The position numbers and the translations under genes are program-made. This document shows, piece after piece, positions 1 through 7,961 of a DNA stretch of 64,000 bases. Source of the stretch: CAVVKW01 sp963749035 (lineage in GTDB: Bacteria; Verrucomicrobiota; Verrucomicrobiia; Chthoniobacterales; JAATET01); contig CAVVKW010000004.1 of assembly GCA_963749035.1 (NCBI GenBank), positions 1,116,001-1,180,000 of the forward strand, in the 5' to 3' direction. A model generated the notes under the pieces. It had not been told where the DNA came from. It saw nothing but the letters and a program-made list of their open reading frames with translations, and did not search any database. Each line of letters starts with the position of its first letter. Positions within the stretch are counted from its first letter, which is position 1.

Positions 1-141
1 TCCGCCCGCTGGGCGAAAATGGCGATCCTGAATACCGCTCGCGTCGGCAAGTTCTCGAGCGACCGCACCATCGCCCAATACGCCAAGGAGATCTGGGACA
101 TCGAGCCACTCGACGTCGAGCGCCGCAAGTCCGACCGGTAG
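1..141 (+). CDS. glgP: Glycogen/starch phosphorylase, C-terminal end (partial)
   Basis: The frame is open from the window edge and encodes the last 46 residues before a TAG stop. Segments such as WAKMAILNTARVGKFSSDRT and IAQYAKEIWDIEP match the conserved C-terminal tail of glycogen/maltodextrin phosphorylases (GT35), which release glucose-1-phosphate from alpha-1,4-glucans in the cytoplasm using pyridoxal phosphate. The catalytic part lies outside the window. It converges on the leftward esterase gene, with about 80 bases between the two. Confidence 0.85.
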   Translation, partial: SARWAKMAILNTARVGKFSSDRTIAQYAKEIWDIEPLDVERRKSDR

Positions 142-160
142 TCCGAGGTTCGGCCAAAAT

Positions 161-189
161 CCTTCGCGTCTTCGCGTCCTCGCGTGATG
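161..189. repeat. Short intergenic repeat of the CTTCGCG type
   Basis: This is a run of related units (CCTTCGCGTC, TTCGCGTCC, TCGCGTGATG) in the gap between two convergent genes. A near-identical run occurs at 41089-41117 at the head of gspJ. It is one of several formulaic intergenic repeats in this window. Confidence 0.6.
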
Positions 190-218
190 CCCGCTCAGGT
201 TCGGACGTCGTTCCGCCG

Positions 219-956
219 TTATCGGCCCAGCAAATAGACCTCCGCCATCCTCCGCCAGTAGTAGCCGCGATGCGCCCGCTCGTTCCAAAGGTATATCTGA
301 TGGCCGACGTCCTTGCCGGCCAGAATGTCACTGAGTGCCTCGTTATTTTCGCGGAACGGATCCTCCCTTCCCACCGTCAACAAGATGTCCATCTGCCGCA
401 AATGCTTCAGGTGATCCTCCCGCCCCAGGTGCGGTAGAAAGTGCGTCGGCGTGTTGAAGTAAATCTTCTCGTCGTAATACCCGTCGAACAGGTCCCGGAA
501 ATGCTCGACGTTCAGCGTCAAGTCATACCGACCGGAAAACGCCAGCAATCTCGTGAAAAGGTGAGGATGCCGAAACGCCACGTTCGCCGCGTGAAATGCG
601 CCGAGACTGCAACCGTGAGCCGTCACGCTCCGATGCGGGTTGATCGCAGTCATCAGCGGGAAGACCTCGTGGACGACGTAATCCTCGTATTGGGAATGCC
701 GTTCGATGCGGCCCGTCGGGTGAGCCCAGTGGCAGTAGAAGCTCTCGCAATCAACACTATCCAAGCAGAAGACCTGCAGCCCCCCCGCTTCGATCTTCGG
801 ACGCAGGACCTCGATCATCCGCATGTCCTCGTATTCGTAAAACCGTCCGCCGCGCGTCGGAAAAACGAGCATTTTCGGACCACTCTTCCCGAAGACAAGC
901 AGCTCCATGTCGCGACCAAGTCGCGGACTCCACCACTTGTGATATTCCCGGTTCAT
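219..956 (-). CDS. Esterase-like alpha/beta hydrolase (COG4947 type)
   Basis: This cytoplasmic alpha/beta-hydrolase fold protein has 245 residues from the chosen ATG. The nucleophile elbow is GCSLGAFHAANVAF. Candidate acid and base residues lie in VGREDPFRENN and in NERAHRGYYWR. The opening MNREYHKWWSPRLGRDMELL is how members of this putative esterase family usually start, so ATG 956 is preferred. A GTG at 1001 would add 15 residues and overlap the upstream stop by four bases (GTGA), which suggests translational coupling with the AXE1-type gene. The substrate is unknown. It is the last gene of a leftward run that begins at fmt or earlier. Confidence 0.75.
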   Translation of the reverse strand: MNREYHKWWSPRLGRDMELLVFGKSGPKMLVFPTRGGRFYEYEDMRMIEVLRPKIEAGGLQVFCLDSVDCESFYCHWAHPTGRIERHSQYEDYVVHEVFPLMTAINPHRSVTAHGCSLGAFHAANVAFRHPHLFTRLLAFSGRYDLTLNVEHFRDLFDGYYDEKIYFNTPTHFLPHLGREDHLKHLRQMDILLTVGREDPFRENNEALSDILAGKDVGHQIYLWNERAHRGYYWRRMAEVYLLGR

Positions 957-997
957 TGCCAGCCGAATAGGTTCGCAGCATAGGCGCAAAACCTTCG

Positions 998-1984
998 TCA
1001 CAAGTCCCGAAAAAAATCGTCAATTTCCCGTAACAATCTTTCGTTTTCTTCGCTCTGCTCCGGATACTCGAAGTGACCCGCCTTGAGCACGAAAAGCTCT
1101 CTCACCCCCGCCAGCGAATTATGAACCGCAAATTGCCCGGCAGGTGCCACCGCCGGATCGAAAAGCGCGCACGCACAATGGACGGGCTGTTTCGTAAACT
1201 TCGCCGATATCGCCGCGTCGTAATAGCCCAGCGTGGACATCGCCTCAGGGTGCCGCTTCAGAAAAGCCTGCACGCTCGCCGCACTCCCAACGGACCCCAG
1301 TTTGGCTCGTAGGGGCTGATTCCCAAACGTCGGCACGCAATAGTGCGCCCGCTTGATCCGATCGTCCCACGGAACCGCCATCGCTCCGATTCCGCCACCA
1401 AAGCTAATTCCAAGGTAACCAACGTGCCCCACCACCCCGGGAGAAATCCGCTCCAGCGCACTCACTCCGATCCACACGTCATCGACACAACCCCCGATCA
1501 CGTAGCGATCGCGATCGTGAATGTTGTGCAAAACGTGCCAGGCCGCGTCCCCGGACACTCGCGGATGCCGACTCTTCCCCAGCCCTCGCGAACACGGGAA
1601 GAGATACGCCGCGTCCTTCATGGGCAGGTGAAAATCCGGCCAGTCGCGCCCGCCGTATCCGTGACCCACAACGAAGCCGCGCCTCGGTGCTTCCTTCAAC
1701 GGAATCAGCGCCCATCCGCGAATTTCCGTCCGCTTCGTCGACGAATAAACCACCTCCCAGACCCGCCAACCGTCGCGATCCTCCCCCGTGTCTTTCAGTC
1801 GGACCCTGGGTTTCACCTCGACCGCCCGCGCGTAACGATCCCGCCAAAACTCCTCGAAATCATCCGGCGCCGAGGGCGCCTCGACCTTCAGCAACGCCGC
1901 CAGATCATACCCGTGACTCGGATCGAACCGAAAGTCATGCTCGCTGATTGACGCGTCGTCCATCACCGCAGTCCTCGCAACCAT
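998..1984 (-). CDS. Acetyl xylan esterase/cephalosporin-C deacetylase-type hydrolase
   Basis: This 328-residue hydrolase is of the AXE1 (PF05448) type. The Ser nucleophile sits in YLGISFGGG. The Asp is in CALFDPAVAP, where the family motif is followed by P-x-x-x-x, and the His is in LKAGHFEYPEQ. The oxyanion-side motif GHGYGGR is also present. The family removes acetyl groups from xylo-oligosaccharides or other small acetylated substrates. There is no signal peptide, so it is probably cytoplasmic. Its 5' end overlaps the fmt 3' end by about 22 bases, and its stop overlaps a possible GTG start of the next esterase, so the three genes probably share a transcript. Confidence 0.8.
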   Translation of the reverse strand: MVARTAVMDDASISEHDFRFDPSHGYDLAALLKVEAPSAPDDFEEFWRDRYARAVEVKPRVRLKDTGEDRDGWRVWEVVYSSTKRTEIRGWALIPLKEAPRRGFVVGHGYGGRDWPDFHLPMKDAAYLFPCSRGLGKSRHPRVSGDAAWHVLHNIHDRDRYVIGGCVDDVWIGVSALERISPGVVGHVGYLGISFGGGIGAMAVPWDDRIKRAHYCVPTFGNQPLRAKLGSVGSAASVQAFLKRHPEAMSTLGYYDAAISAKFTKQPVHCACALFDPAVAPAGQFAVHNSLAGVRELFVLKAGHFEYPEQSEENERLLREIDDFFRDL

Positions 1985-2880
1985 TCCGCGGCCGCCATCC
2001 GCTTGCGCCCCTCGGCCTGAATTTCGCCGAGCACGAGAACTCCCTTCCCCGTCATTACCCGCACCTCGCCGGCGTCCTCAATCAAACCTCCCGCCTCCCC
2101 GACCCCTTCCAGATCGTCACACTTCGCCGAAAAAATTTTCAACCGCCGTCCGACGCCGCCAATCCGGACTTCGCCCGACGCCGCCGGCCAGGGATTCATC
2201 GCTCGGATCAAGCGTTCGATCGCCGTCGCCGAGCGCGACCAATCGATCCACCCGTCCTCGCGCGACAACTTTCTCGTCAGCGTGACTTCCGCCTCGTCCT
2301 GCGGCGTTCGTGGTGCCCCGCCCTCGACCAACGAATCCAACGCCTCGGCCAGCGCCGCCGGAGCCAGATCTGCGAGCCGATCGTGCAAGCTTCCCCCCGT
2401 CTCCTCCGATGAAATCGGAATCTCCCGCTTCAACAGAACGTCCCCAGTGTCGAGTCCCTCGGCCATGTGCATCACCGTGATCCCCGTGACCTTGTCTCCC
2501 GCAGCGATGGCAGCTTGGATCGGAGCTGCCCCCCGCCAACGCGGCAGAAGCGAAGCGTGCAGGTTCAGACACGCCACCGGCGGCACGTCGAGAACCTCCC
2601 GACTCAGGATTTGACCGTAAGCCATCACCACGACGACATCCGGGCGCAGAGCCGCCAACTCCGCCACCGATGCTTCCTTGCGCAAACGCTCGGGCTGCAG
2701 CACCTCCGCGCCCATCTCCCGCGCGACGCTCTTGATCGCTGACTCCCTCACCTTCCCGCCCCTCCCGGCCGGACGATCAGGTTGCGTCACCACGCCGACT
2801 ACCTCGCAGTCGTCCCGCCGCGCCAGCATCCAGAGCGTCGGCACGCCGATCTCCCCCGTGCCCATGAACACCACCCTCAT
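1963..2880 (-). CDS. fmt: Methionyl-tRNA formyltransferase
   Basis: The 305-residue enzyme formylates Met-tRNAfMet for initiation, using 10-formyltetrahydrofolate. It starts MRVVFMGTGEIGVPTLWML. It contains the signature HASLLPRWRGAAPIQAAI with its catalytic Asn/His/Asp neighbourhood, GITVMHMAEGLDTGDVL, and a C-terminal OB-fold domain with NPWPAA. The ATG at 2880 was chosen because a GAAAGG Shine-Dalgarno lies just upstream; a longer TTG-started version is less likely. def is not adjacent here. It overlaps the AXE1-type esterase gene. Confidence 0.95.
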   Translation of the reverse strand: MRVVFMGTGEIGVPTLWMLARRDDCEVVGVVTQPDRPAGRGGKVRESAIKSVAREMGAEVLQPERLRKEASVAELAALRPDVVVVMAYGQILSREVLDVPPVACLNLHASLLPRWRGAAPIQAAIAAGDKVTGITVMHMAEGLDTGDVLLKREIPISSEETGGSLHDRLADLAPAALAEALDSLVEGGAPRTPQDEAEVTLTRKLSREDGWIDWSRSATAIERLIRAMNPWPAASGEVRIGGVGRRLKIFSAKCDDLEGVGEAGGLIEDAGEVRVMTGKGVLVLGEIQAEGRKRMAAAEWLRGLR

Positions 2881-2946
2881 CTGTTCCGAACCTTTCAAAA
2901 TTCAACGCCGAGCGCACGCGGACCGAGCCTGTCGGCCCCCGCCCGA

Positions 2947-3555
2947 CTACCTCCCCGCCTGATCCTGACGGTAGTCCTCCGCGATCACCCTCGTGATCTC
3001 GACCAGCACTTCGATCGGTGCCTGCATGGCATCGATCTCACACGTCAGGTCCGACCCGTAGTGATTCAGCAAGGGCTTGCTCTCATTCTCGTAGGTCTCG
3101 AGTCTCCGCCGAATCACCGACTCGTTCGCGTCGTCGAGCCGATTGTCCTTCAATGCCCGCTTCTTCAGTCGTTCGACCAGTTTACTCCGGTCCGGACAGG
3201 CCAGGTGGAAGACTTTCCGAACGTCGATGATCCCTTCCATCAGCTTCGCCTGTTGAACGTTGCGCGGAATCCCGTCGAGCAAAAGGTGGTCGATCTCGGG
3301 TTTGAAAATGTGGGCTTCAACGCCGTGCTCGATCCGCACCCGCCAGAGCTCGACCGTGATCTCATCCGGGACCAACTCGCCCCGGCTCGAATACTCTAAA
3401 AATGCCTGCCCAAGCTTGGTTCGCGTGTCGATCGATCGAAACACGTCGCCGCACGCGCAGTGAAAGTATCCCGGCACCGTTCCGAGCGTCTTTCCCTGCG
3501 TGCCCTTCCCGCTGCCGGGCGCGCCAAAAAACAAATACGTGCGATACTTCTGCAT
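2947..3555 (-). CDS. adk: Adenylate kinase-like nucleoside monophosphate kinase
   Basis: From ATG 3555, preceded by GGAGG, the protein has 202 residues beginning MQKYRTYLFFGAPGSGKGTQ with a P-loop (GAPGSGKGTQ). It has the NMP-binding part (CGDVFRS, SSRGELVPDE), LLLDGIPRNVQQA in place of the usual DGFPRT, and a short lid (KKRALKDNRLDDANESVIRRRL) without zinc cysteines. The family interconverts ATP and AMP with two ADP. The sequence is somewhat divergent from standard Adk, so a related NMP kinase specificity is possible. It sits between typA and fmt, all leftward. Confidence 0.85.
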   Translation of the reverse strand: MQKYRTYLFFGAPGSGKGTQGKTLGTVPGYFHCACGDVFRSIDTRTKLGQAFLEYSSRGELVPDEITVELWRVRIEHGVEAHIFKPEIDHLLLDGIPRNVQQAKLMEGIIDVRKVFHLACPDRSKLVERLKKRALKDNRLDDANESVIRRRLETYENESKPLLNHYGSDLTCEIDAMQAPIEVLVEITRVIAEDYRQDQAGR

Positions 3556-3671
3556 AGAACCTCCAGCCCCCATTAAAGGCTTTCCGCCAGCCTCGTGCAA
3601 CGCTTCGCTGGCCGATCAATCCTCCCGCCTCGCTAGCACCTTGGCGCCGCGCCGGAGTTCCGCGACCGACC

Positions 3672-5486
3672 TTAGGCCGCGACCTTCGCCGCCGCCCGCT
3701 TGCGCGCCGTCGCGTCGAGGATCTTCTTGCGCAGACGCAGCGACTTCGGCGTCGCTTCCACGTATTCATCCGGAGCGATGTATTCCAAGGCCCGCTCGAG
3801 TCCCATTAACACCGGTGGCGCGAGTTGGATACCCTTCCCGTCCCCGGAGCTTCGCATGTTCGTGAGCTTCTTGGCCTTGCAAGGGTTGACCGGCATGTCG
3901 TCCGGGCGGGCGTTCTCACCGATGATCATTCCCACGTAAATTTCCGTCTGCGGCCCGATGAAAAGTTTCCCACGATCCGAGATCGTATCCAGCGAGTAAG
4001 CCGTGCTCACACCCGCTTCCATCGACACCAGGACCCCGTTGTTCCGGCTCGGGATGTCACCCTTGTGCGGTCCGTATTCCTTGAAGAGGTGGCTCATCGT
4101 GCCGTGTCCCTTCGTCGCGTTGATGAGATCTGTCTCGAAACCAATCAAACCACGGGTCGGAATCGAAGCCTCGACCAACACCGTGTGCGGATTGTGCTGC
4201 ATGTCGGCGATCTCCGCCTTGCGTCCAGCGAGCGATTGTAAAACCGCCCCGAGATCGTCCGTGGGGACGTCGACGTATAAAATCTCCATCGGCTCCAGCA
4301 AAGACCCATCCTCGTCGCGCTCGTAAATCACCTCGGGCCGCGAGACCAAAATTTCGAAGCCCTCCCGCCGCATCTGCTCGACCAAAATCGCGATCTGCAT
4401 CTCGCCCCTCGCGCTGACCTCGAACTGTCCGGCCAACTCGGTGTCTTTCACCAGAAACGACACGTTCGTCCGCGTCTCCTTGATCAGTCGATCCTTGATC
4501 TGACGCGCGGTCAGCAACTTGCCTTCGCGTCCGGCCAACGGACCATCGTTGACGCAAATCCCCATCGTCATCGTCGGCGGATCGATCTTGATGAACGGCA
4601 TCGGCTCCTGGTCTTCCTTCGACGTGATTGTCTCGCCGATGAAAACGTCTTCGAATCCCGAGATCCCCACGATGTCGCCCGCGTCCGCGGATTCGATCTG
4701 GATTTTCTCGAGTCCTTCGTGACTGAAGATGGCCGTCACGTTCCCGGCCTCGCGCTTGCCGTTGGAATGAATGCAAGTCAGTCGCTGACCCTTCTTCACC
4801 GTTCCGCTCACGATCCGACCGTAAGCGATTCGTCCGAGGAAATCGCTGTAGTCCAAATTAGACACGAGGAACTGGAAATGCTCGACCTGCGAAACCGTCG
4901 GCGCCGGGATGTGCTTCACGATCGCCTCGTAGAGCGGCTCCATGTTGTCGCTCTCGTCGTCAATCTCCGCCTTCGCAAATCCTTCCTTCGCGCTCGCGTA
5001 AATGTGCGGAAAGTCGAGCTGCTCGTCCGTCGCTTCCAGCTCCAGGAAGAGTTCGAAGACCATGTCGAGGACCTTGTGCGGCCGCGCGTTTTCCCGGTCG
5101 ATTTTGTTGATCACCACGATCGGCTGGAGTCCATTTTCCAGCGCCTTCCGCAGCACAAACTTCGTTTGCGCCTGCGGGCCATCGTAACTATCGACCACCA
5201 ACAGCACGCCATCGACCATCTGCATGATCCGCTCGACCTCACCGCCGAAATCGGCGTGCCCCGGGGTATCCACGATGTTCACGTGGTAGTCGTGCCAGCG
5301 ATAAGCCGCGTTCTTCGCGCGAATCGTGATTCCCTTTTCCTTTTCAAGGTCCATCGAATCCATCACCCGCTCATCCACCTTCTGGTTGGCGCGGAAGGTG
5401 CCGGATTGCTTGAGCAACTGATCGACGAGCGTGGTCTTGCCGTGGTCGACGTGTGCGATGATCGCGATGTTTCGAATCTTATCCAT
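3672..5486 (-). CDS. typA: Ribosome-associated translational GTPase TypA/BipA
   Basis: The 604-residue protein has the expected length. Its G domain starts with IAHVDHGKTTLVDQLL (G1), followed by GITIRAKN (G2), VDTPGHADFGGEVERI (G3) and VVINKIDREN (G4). Domain II, a domain V resembling EF-G, and the BipA-specific C-terminal region (RGLIGFETDLI, GTMSHLFKEYGPHKGD) follow. BipA binds 70S ribosomes and helps 50S assembly and stress adaptation. The lysine-rich tail ARKRAAAKVAA closes it. Confidence 0.97.
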   Translation of the reverse strand: MDKIRNIAIIAHVDHGKTTLVDQLLKQSGTFRANQKVDERVMDSMDLEKEKGITIRAKNAAYRWHDYHVNIVDTPGHADFGGEVERIMQMVDGVLLVVDSYDGPQAQTKFVLRKALENGLQPIVVINKIDRENARPHKVLDMVFELFLELEATDEQLDFPHIYASAKEGFAKAEIDDESDNMEPLYEAIVKHIPAPTVSQVEHFQFLVSNLDYSDFLGRIAYGRIVSGTVKKGQRLTCIHSNGKREAGNVTAIFSHEGLEKIQIESADAGDIVGISGFEDVFIGETITSKEDQEPMPFIKIDPPTMTMGICVNDGPLAGREGKLLTARQIKDRLIKETRTNVSFLVKDTELAGQFEVSARGEMQIAILVEQMRREGFEILVSRPEVIYERDEDGSLLEPMEILYVDVPTDDLGAVLQSLAGRKAEIADMQHNPHTVLVEASIPTRGLIGFETDLINATKGHGTMSHLFKEYGPHKGDIPSRNNGVLVSMEAGVSTAYSLDTISDRGKLFIGPQTEIYVGMIIGENARPDDMPVNPCKAKKLTNMRSSGDGKGIQLAPPVLMGLERALEYIAPDEYVEATPKSLRLRKKILDATARKRAAAKVAA

Positions 5487-5663
5487 AAAATGAAATCCCC
5501 GGGAAAAAGAGGACGCGCACCATGTCAGCGCCCCCCACCCGTGTCAACCAACGCAATTGAAACAAATCGATCAATATCCAAGCCTTCATCCCTCAGGACA
5601 CCATTCGTCGGTCGAACCGGACCCTTCGGGTCCGAATTCACACGAGTCACCCAGCCTTTCGAC

Positions 5664-7367
5664 CTACAGCCCCCCGTGCTTCCAAACCGAGAGCATCAGC
5701 CGAATGCAGATGTAAAAACCCCAGATCAACCCCGCCGCTCCGAACACCGGTATCCCCCAGATCTTCGGCGGCAACCCGGACAGCACGAGGATCGACGAAC
5801 AGATCAGCACCGACGCCGCCAGGATCGCGTTCGTCAACCGGTTCGCGATGGAGTCCAACGTCTTCCGTAAAGGCTCGAACCCCTCCGGATCGATCTTGTG
5901 CTGGAGCGGGATGTTGAGCTGCCCGCGTTTCGCCCGCTCGTAGAGCCCGCGAAAGTCGTGGGGAAACTCTTCCAAAAAATCAATCGACTGCGCCAACACC
6001 TTCTTCCCCAACCCGTATAAATGCAGCGGATGGTATTTATCCTCAATCAAACGCGTCGCGAAGGGCTTGCCGAGAATCACGAAATTCAGGTGCGGATTCA
6101 GCCCGCGTCCGATCGCCTCGACCTGGGAAAGCGCTTTGATCCCAAGGTAAAAGCTGCCCTTCATCCGGAGTTTGTTCTTCTGAAGAACCTCCAGCAATTT
6201 GTTCAGGACGAAGCCCAGGTTGATGTCCTTCAGCGGCTGATTCAGATGCGCCTCGCTGAATTCCTCGACGTCCCGCAGCATTTGATCCGATCGCTCCACG
6301 TAGCCTTCCTCCGACATCTGGACGATGGACTGCATCACCTGCTGATGATCCTTCTCAGCCAGGCCCGCGATCATGTGAGCGATACTTCCCCGGAAAGCTG
6401 GCGAGAACGATCCCATCATCCCGTAGTCATACAATCCGATCGAACCATCATTCAGGACCGCCATGTTCCCCGGATGTGGGTCTCCGTGGAAAAAGCCGTG
6501 CTCGAAAATCTGCTGATAGATGAGAATCGTCATCCGCTCAGACAGCTCGACTGGATCGACCCCGTTGCTCACCAACCGGTCGAGGTTCGTCACCGACATC
6601 CCCGCCATGAACTCGAGCGTCATGATCTTCTCCGACAAGTATTCCTCGTAAACTTTCGGAACGTGAATGAACTCGTTGTCCTCAAATTGCTTCCGAAACC
6701 GGTCTTCGTTCGCGGCTTCGTTCCGGAAATTCAGTTCTTTCTTCAACGTCGTCGCGAACTCTGTCACCACCCCGATCGGGTTCAGCGTCGCGATCTCGGG
6801 CACGTGTTTGTCGACGAATTTCGCGAGGTCCAAAATGATCGATAAATCTCGCTCGATGACCTTCCGGATGTCCGGCCGCTGAATCTTGATCGCGACCAGC
6901 GTGCCGTCGTGCATCGTCGCTCGATGAACCTGCGCGATCGAAGCCGCCGCAAAGGCCTCGGTCTCGAAATCGGCAAACGCCTGCTCGACGGTCACCCCCA
7001 ATTCGTCGGAAAAAATCCGCTTCGCCTCGTGACCGGGGAACGTCGGCACGTGGTTGTGCAGCTGACAGAGCTCCTCGTAATACTCCTCCGTCACGAGGTC
7101 CCGTCGGCTACTCAGGATTTGACCGAGCTTGATGAACGTCGGCCCCAGCTCCTCGAGTGCCAGCCGCAACCGCTCCTCCGGGGGGCGCGAGAGCAACCCC
7201 GTGTCGTGCACCTTCAGTTTCGCACTCTCGATCCCCAGGACGTTCTGCAACGTCACCAGCTTCAGCACGTCCGCGAAGCCGTATTTGAACAGGATCTGGA
7301 CGATCTCGTGGTAACGCGGAAGGTGCGAGGCGAACTCGACCGCGGATCGTAGCTGGTTGATAATCAC
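5664..7367 (-). CDS. ubiB: UbiB/ABC1/AarF-family atypical kinase
   Basis: The 567-residue ABC1/ADCK/UbiB protein has the KxGQ-like segment (FIKLGQILSSR), VAIKIQRPDIRKVIERDL with the P-loop replacement, the catalytic region FFHGDPHPGNMAVL and the metal-binding DYGMMG. Two hydrophobic helices at the C terminus (about 505-555) should anchor it in the inner membrane. The family supports biosynthesis or extraction of isoprenoid quinones. In organisms that use menaquinone the exact role is uncertain, so the symbol marks the family rather than a proven function. The gap to typA is about 180 bases without a visible gene. Confidence 0.88.
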   Translation of the reverse strand: MIINQLRSAVEFASHLPRYHEIVQILFKYGFADVLKLVTLQNVLGIESAKLKVHDTGLLSRPPEERLRLALEELGPTFIKLGQILSSRRDLVTEEYYEELCQLHNHVPTFPGHEAKRIFSDELGVTVEQAFADFETEAFAAASIAQVHRATMHDGTLVAIKIQRPDIRKVIERDLSIILDLAKFVDKHVPEIATLNPIGVVTEFATTLKKELNFRNEAANEDRFRKQFEDNEFIHVPKVYEEYLSEKIMTLEFMAGMSVTNLDRLVSNGVDPVELSERMTILIYQQIFEHGFFHGDPHPGNMAVLNDGSIGLYDYGMMGSFSPAFRGSIAHMIAGLAEKDHQQVMQSIVQMSEEGYVERSDQMLRDVEEFSEAHLNQPLKDINLGFVLNKLLEVLQKNKLRMKGSFYLGIKALSQVEAIGRGLNPHLNFVILGKPFATRLIEDKYHPLHLYGLGKKVLAQSIDFLEEFPHDFRGLYERAKRGQLNIPLQHKIDPEGFEPLRKTLDSIANRLTNAILAASVLICSSILVLSGLPPKIWGIPVFGAAGLIWGFYICIRLMLSVWKHGGL

Positions 7368-7424
7368 GTCGGGATACCTAGCACAGCCGCGTCACCCGTC
7401 CAGAGTTCGTGACTCTCCCCCCGC

Positions 7425-7865
7425 TCAGATCGACGGGGTCAGGATCTGGATGATTAGTCCCACGGTCCCACCGTAAATCACGTGCGCGAGCAACTGCATG
7501 AACCCCGTCATCGGCCCGCGATCCTGGTATTTCCGCATCGGATGGTGCTCCATCACCGCGATGCCGGTCAGCAACATGACGATCGCTCCGTGCACCGCGC
7601 CAAGAACGATGCCCGTCCAAATATTCAACGGCAACCCCGCCAGCGAAAGTGCCGCCCAGTAGATGTAGCCAAACACGATTCCCGAGAAAAGGTGGATCGC
7701 CATGCCCGGCTTCCACGCGTTGTCTTCCCGCTTCGTCACCAGCGCGCCAACCGCCCGGATGATGTCGACGTTTGCAATCTTGAGCCAACGGGGAATCAGC
7801 AAAAAGGCGGTCATCAAGGCAGTCCCGACGATCCCGGCAAACAAAGGGGATAAAAACTCTGGCAT
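7425..7865 (-). CDS. Small integral membrane protein of unknown function
   Basis: From ATG 7865 (MPEFLSPLF) the protein has 146 residues with about four predicted membrane helices: FAGIVGTALMTAFLLIP, IHLFSGIVFGYIYWAALSL, GIVLGAVHGAIVMLLTGIAV and LLAHVIYGGTVGLIIQIL. The histidines in LGAVHGAIVM and EHHPMRKYQ resemble those of conserved DUF-type membrane proteins, but no specific family can be named. It lies between ubiB and the autotransporter gene on the same strand. Confidence 0.65.
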   Translation of the reverse strand: MPEFLSPLFAGIVGTALMTAFLLIPRWLKIANVDIIRAVGALVTKREDNAWKPGMAIHLFSGIVFGYIYWAALSLAGLPLNIWTGIVLGAVHGAIVMLLTGIAVMEHHPMRKYQDRGPMTGFMQLLAHVIYGGTVGLIIQILTPSI

Positions 7866-7961
7866 CGCCTTGTTCTCGCGCAACGCCCCTAACTCAGACA
7901 AGCAAATACCAGCCGCTCGCCGGGTTCACCGCCTTGCAATTCACTCGCGTTCGCGCCCGCG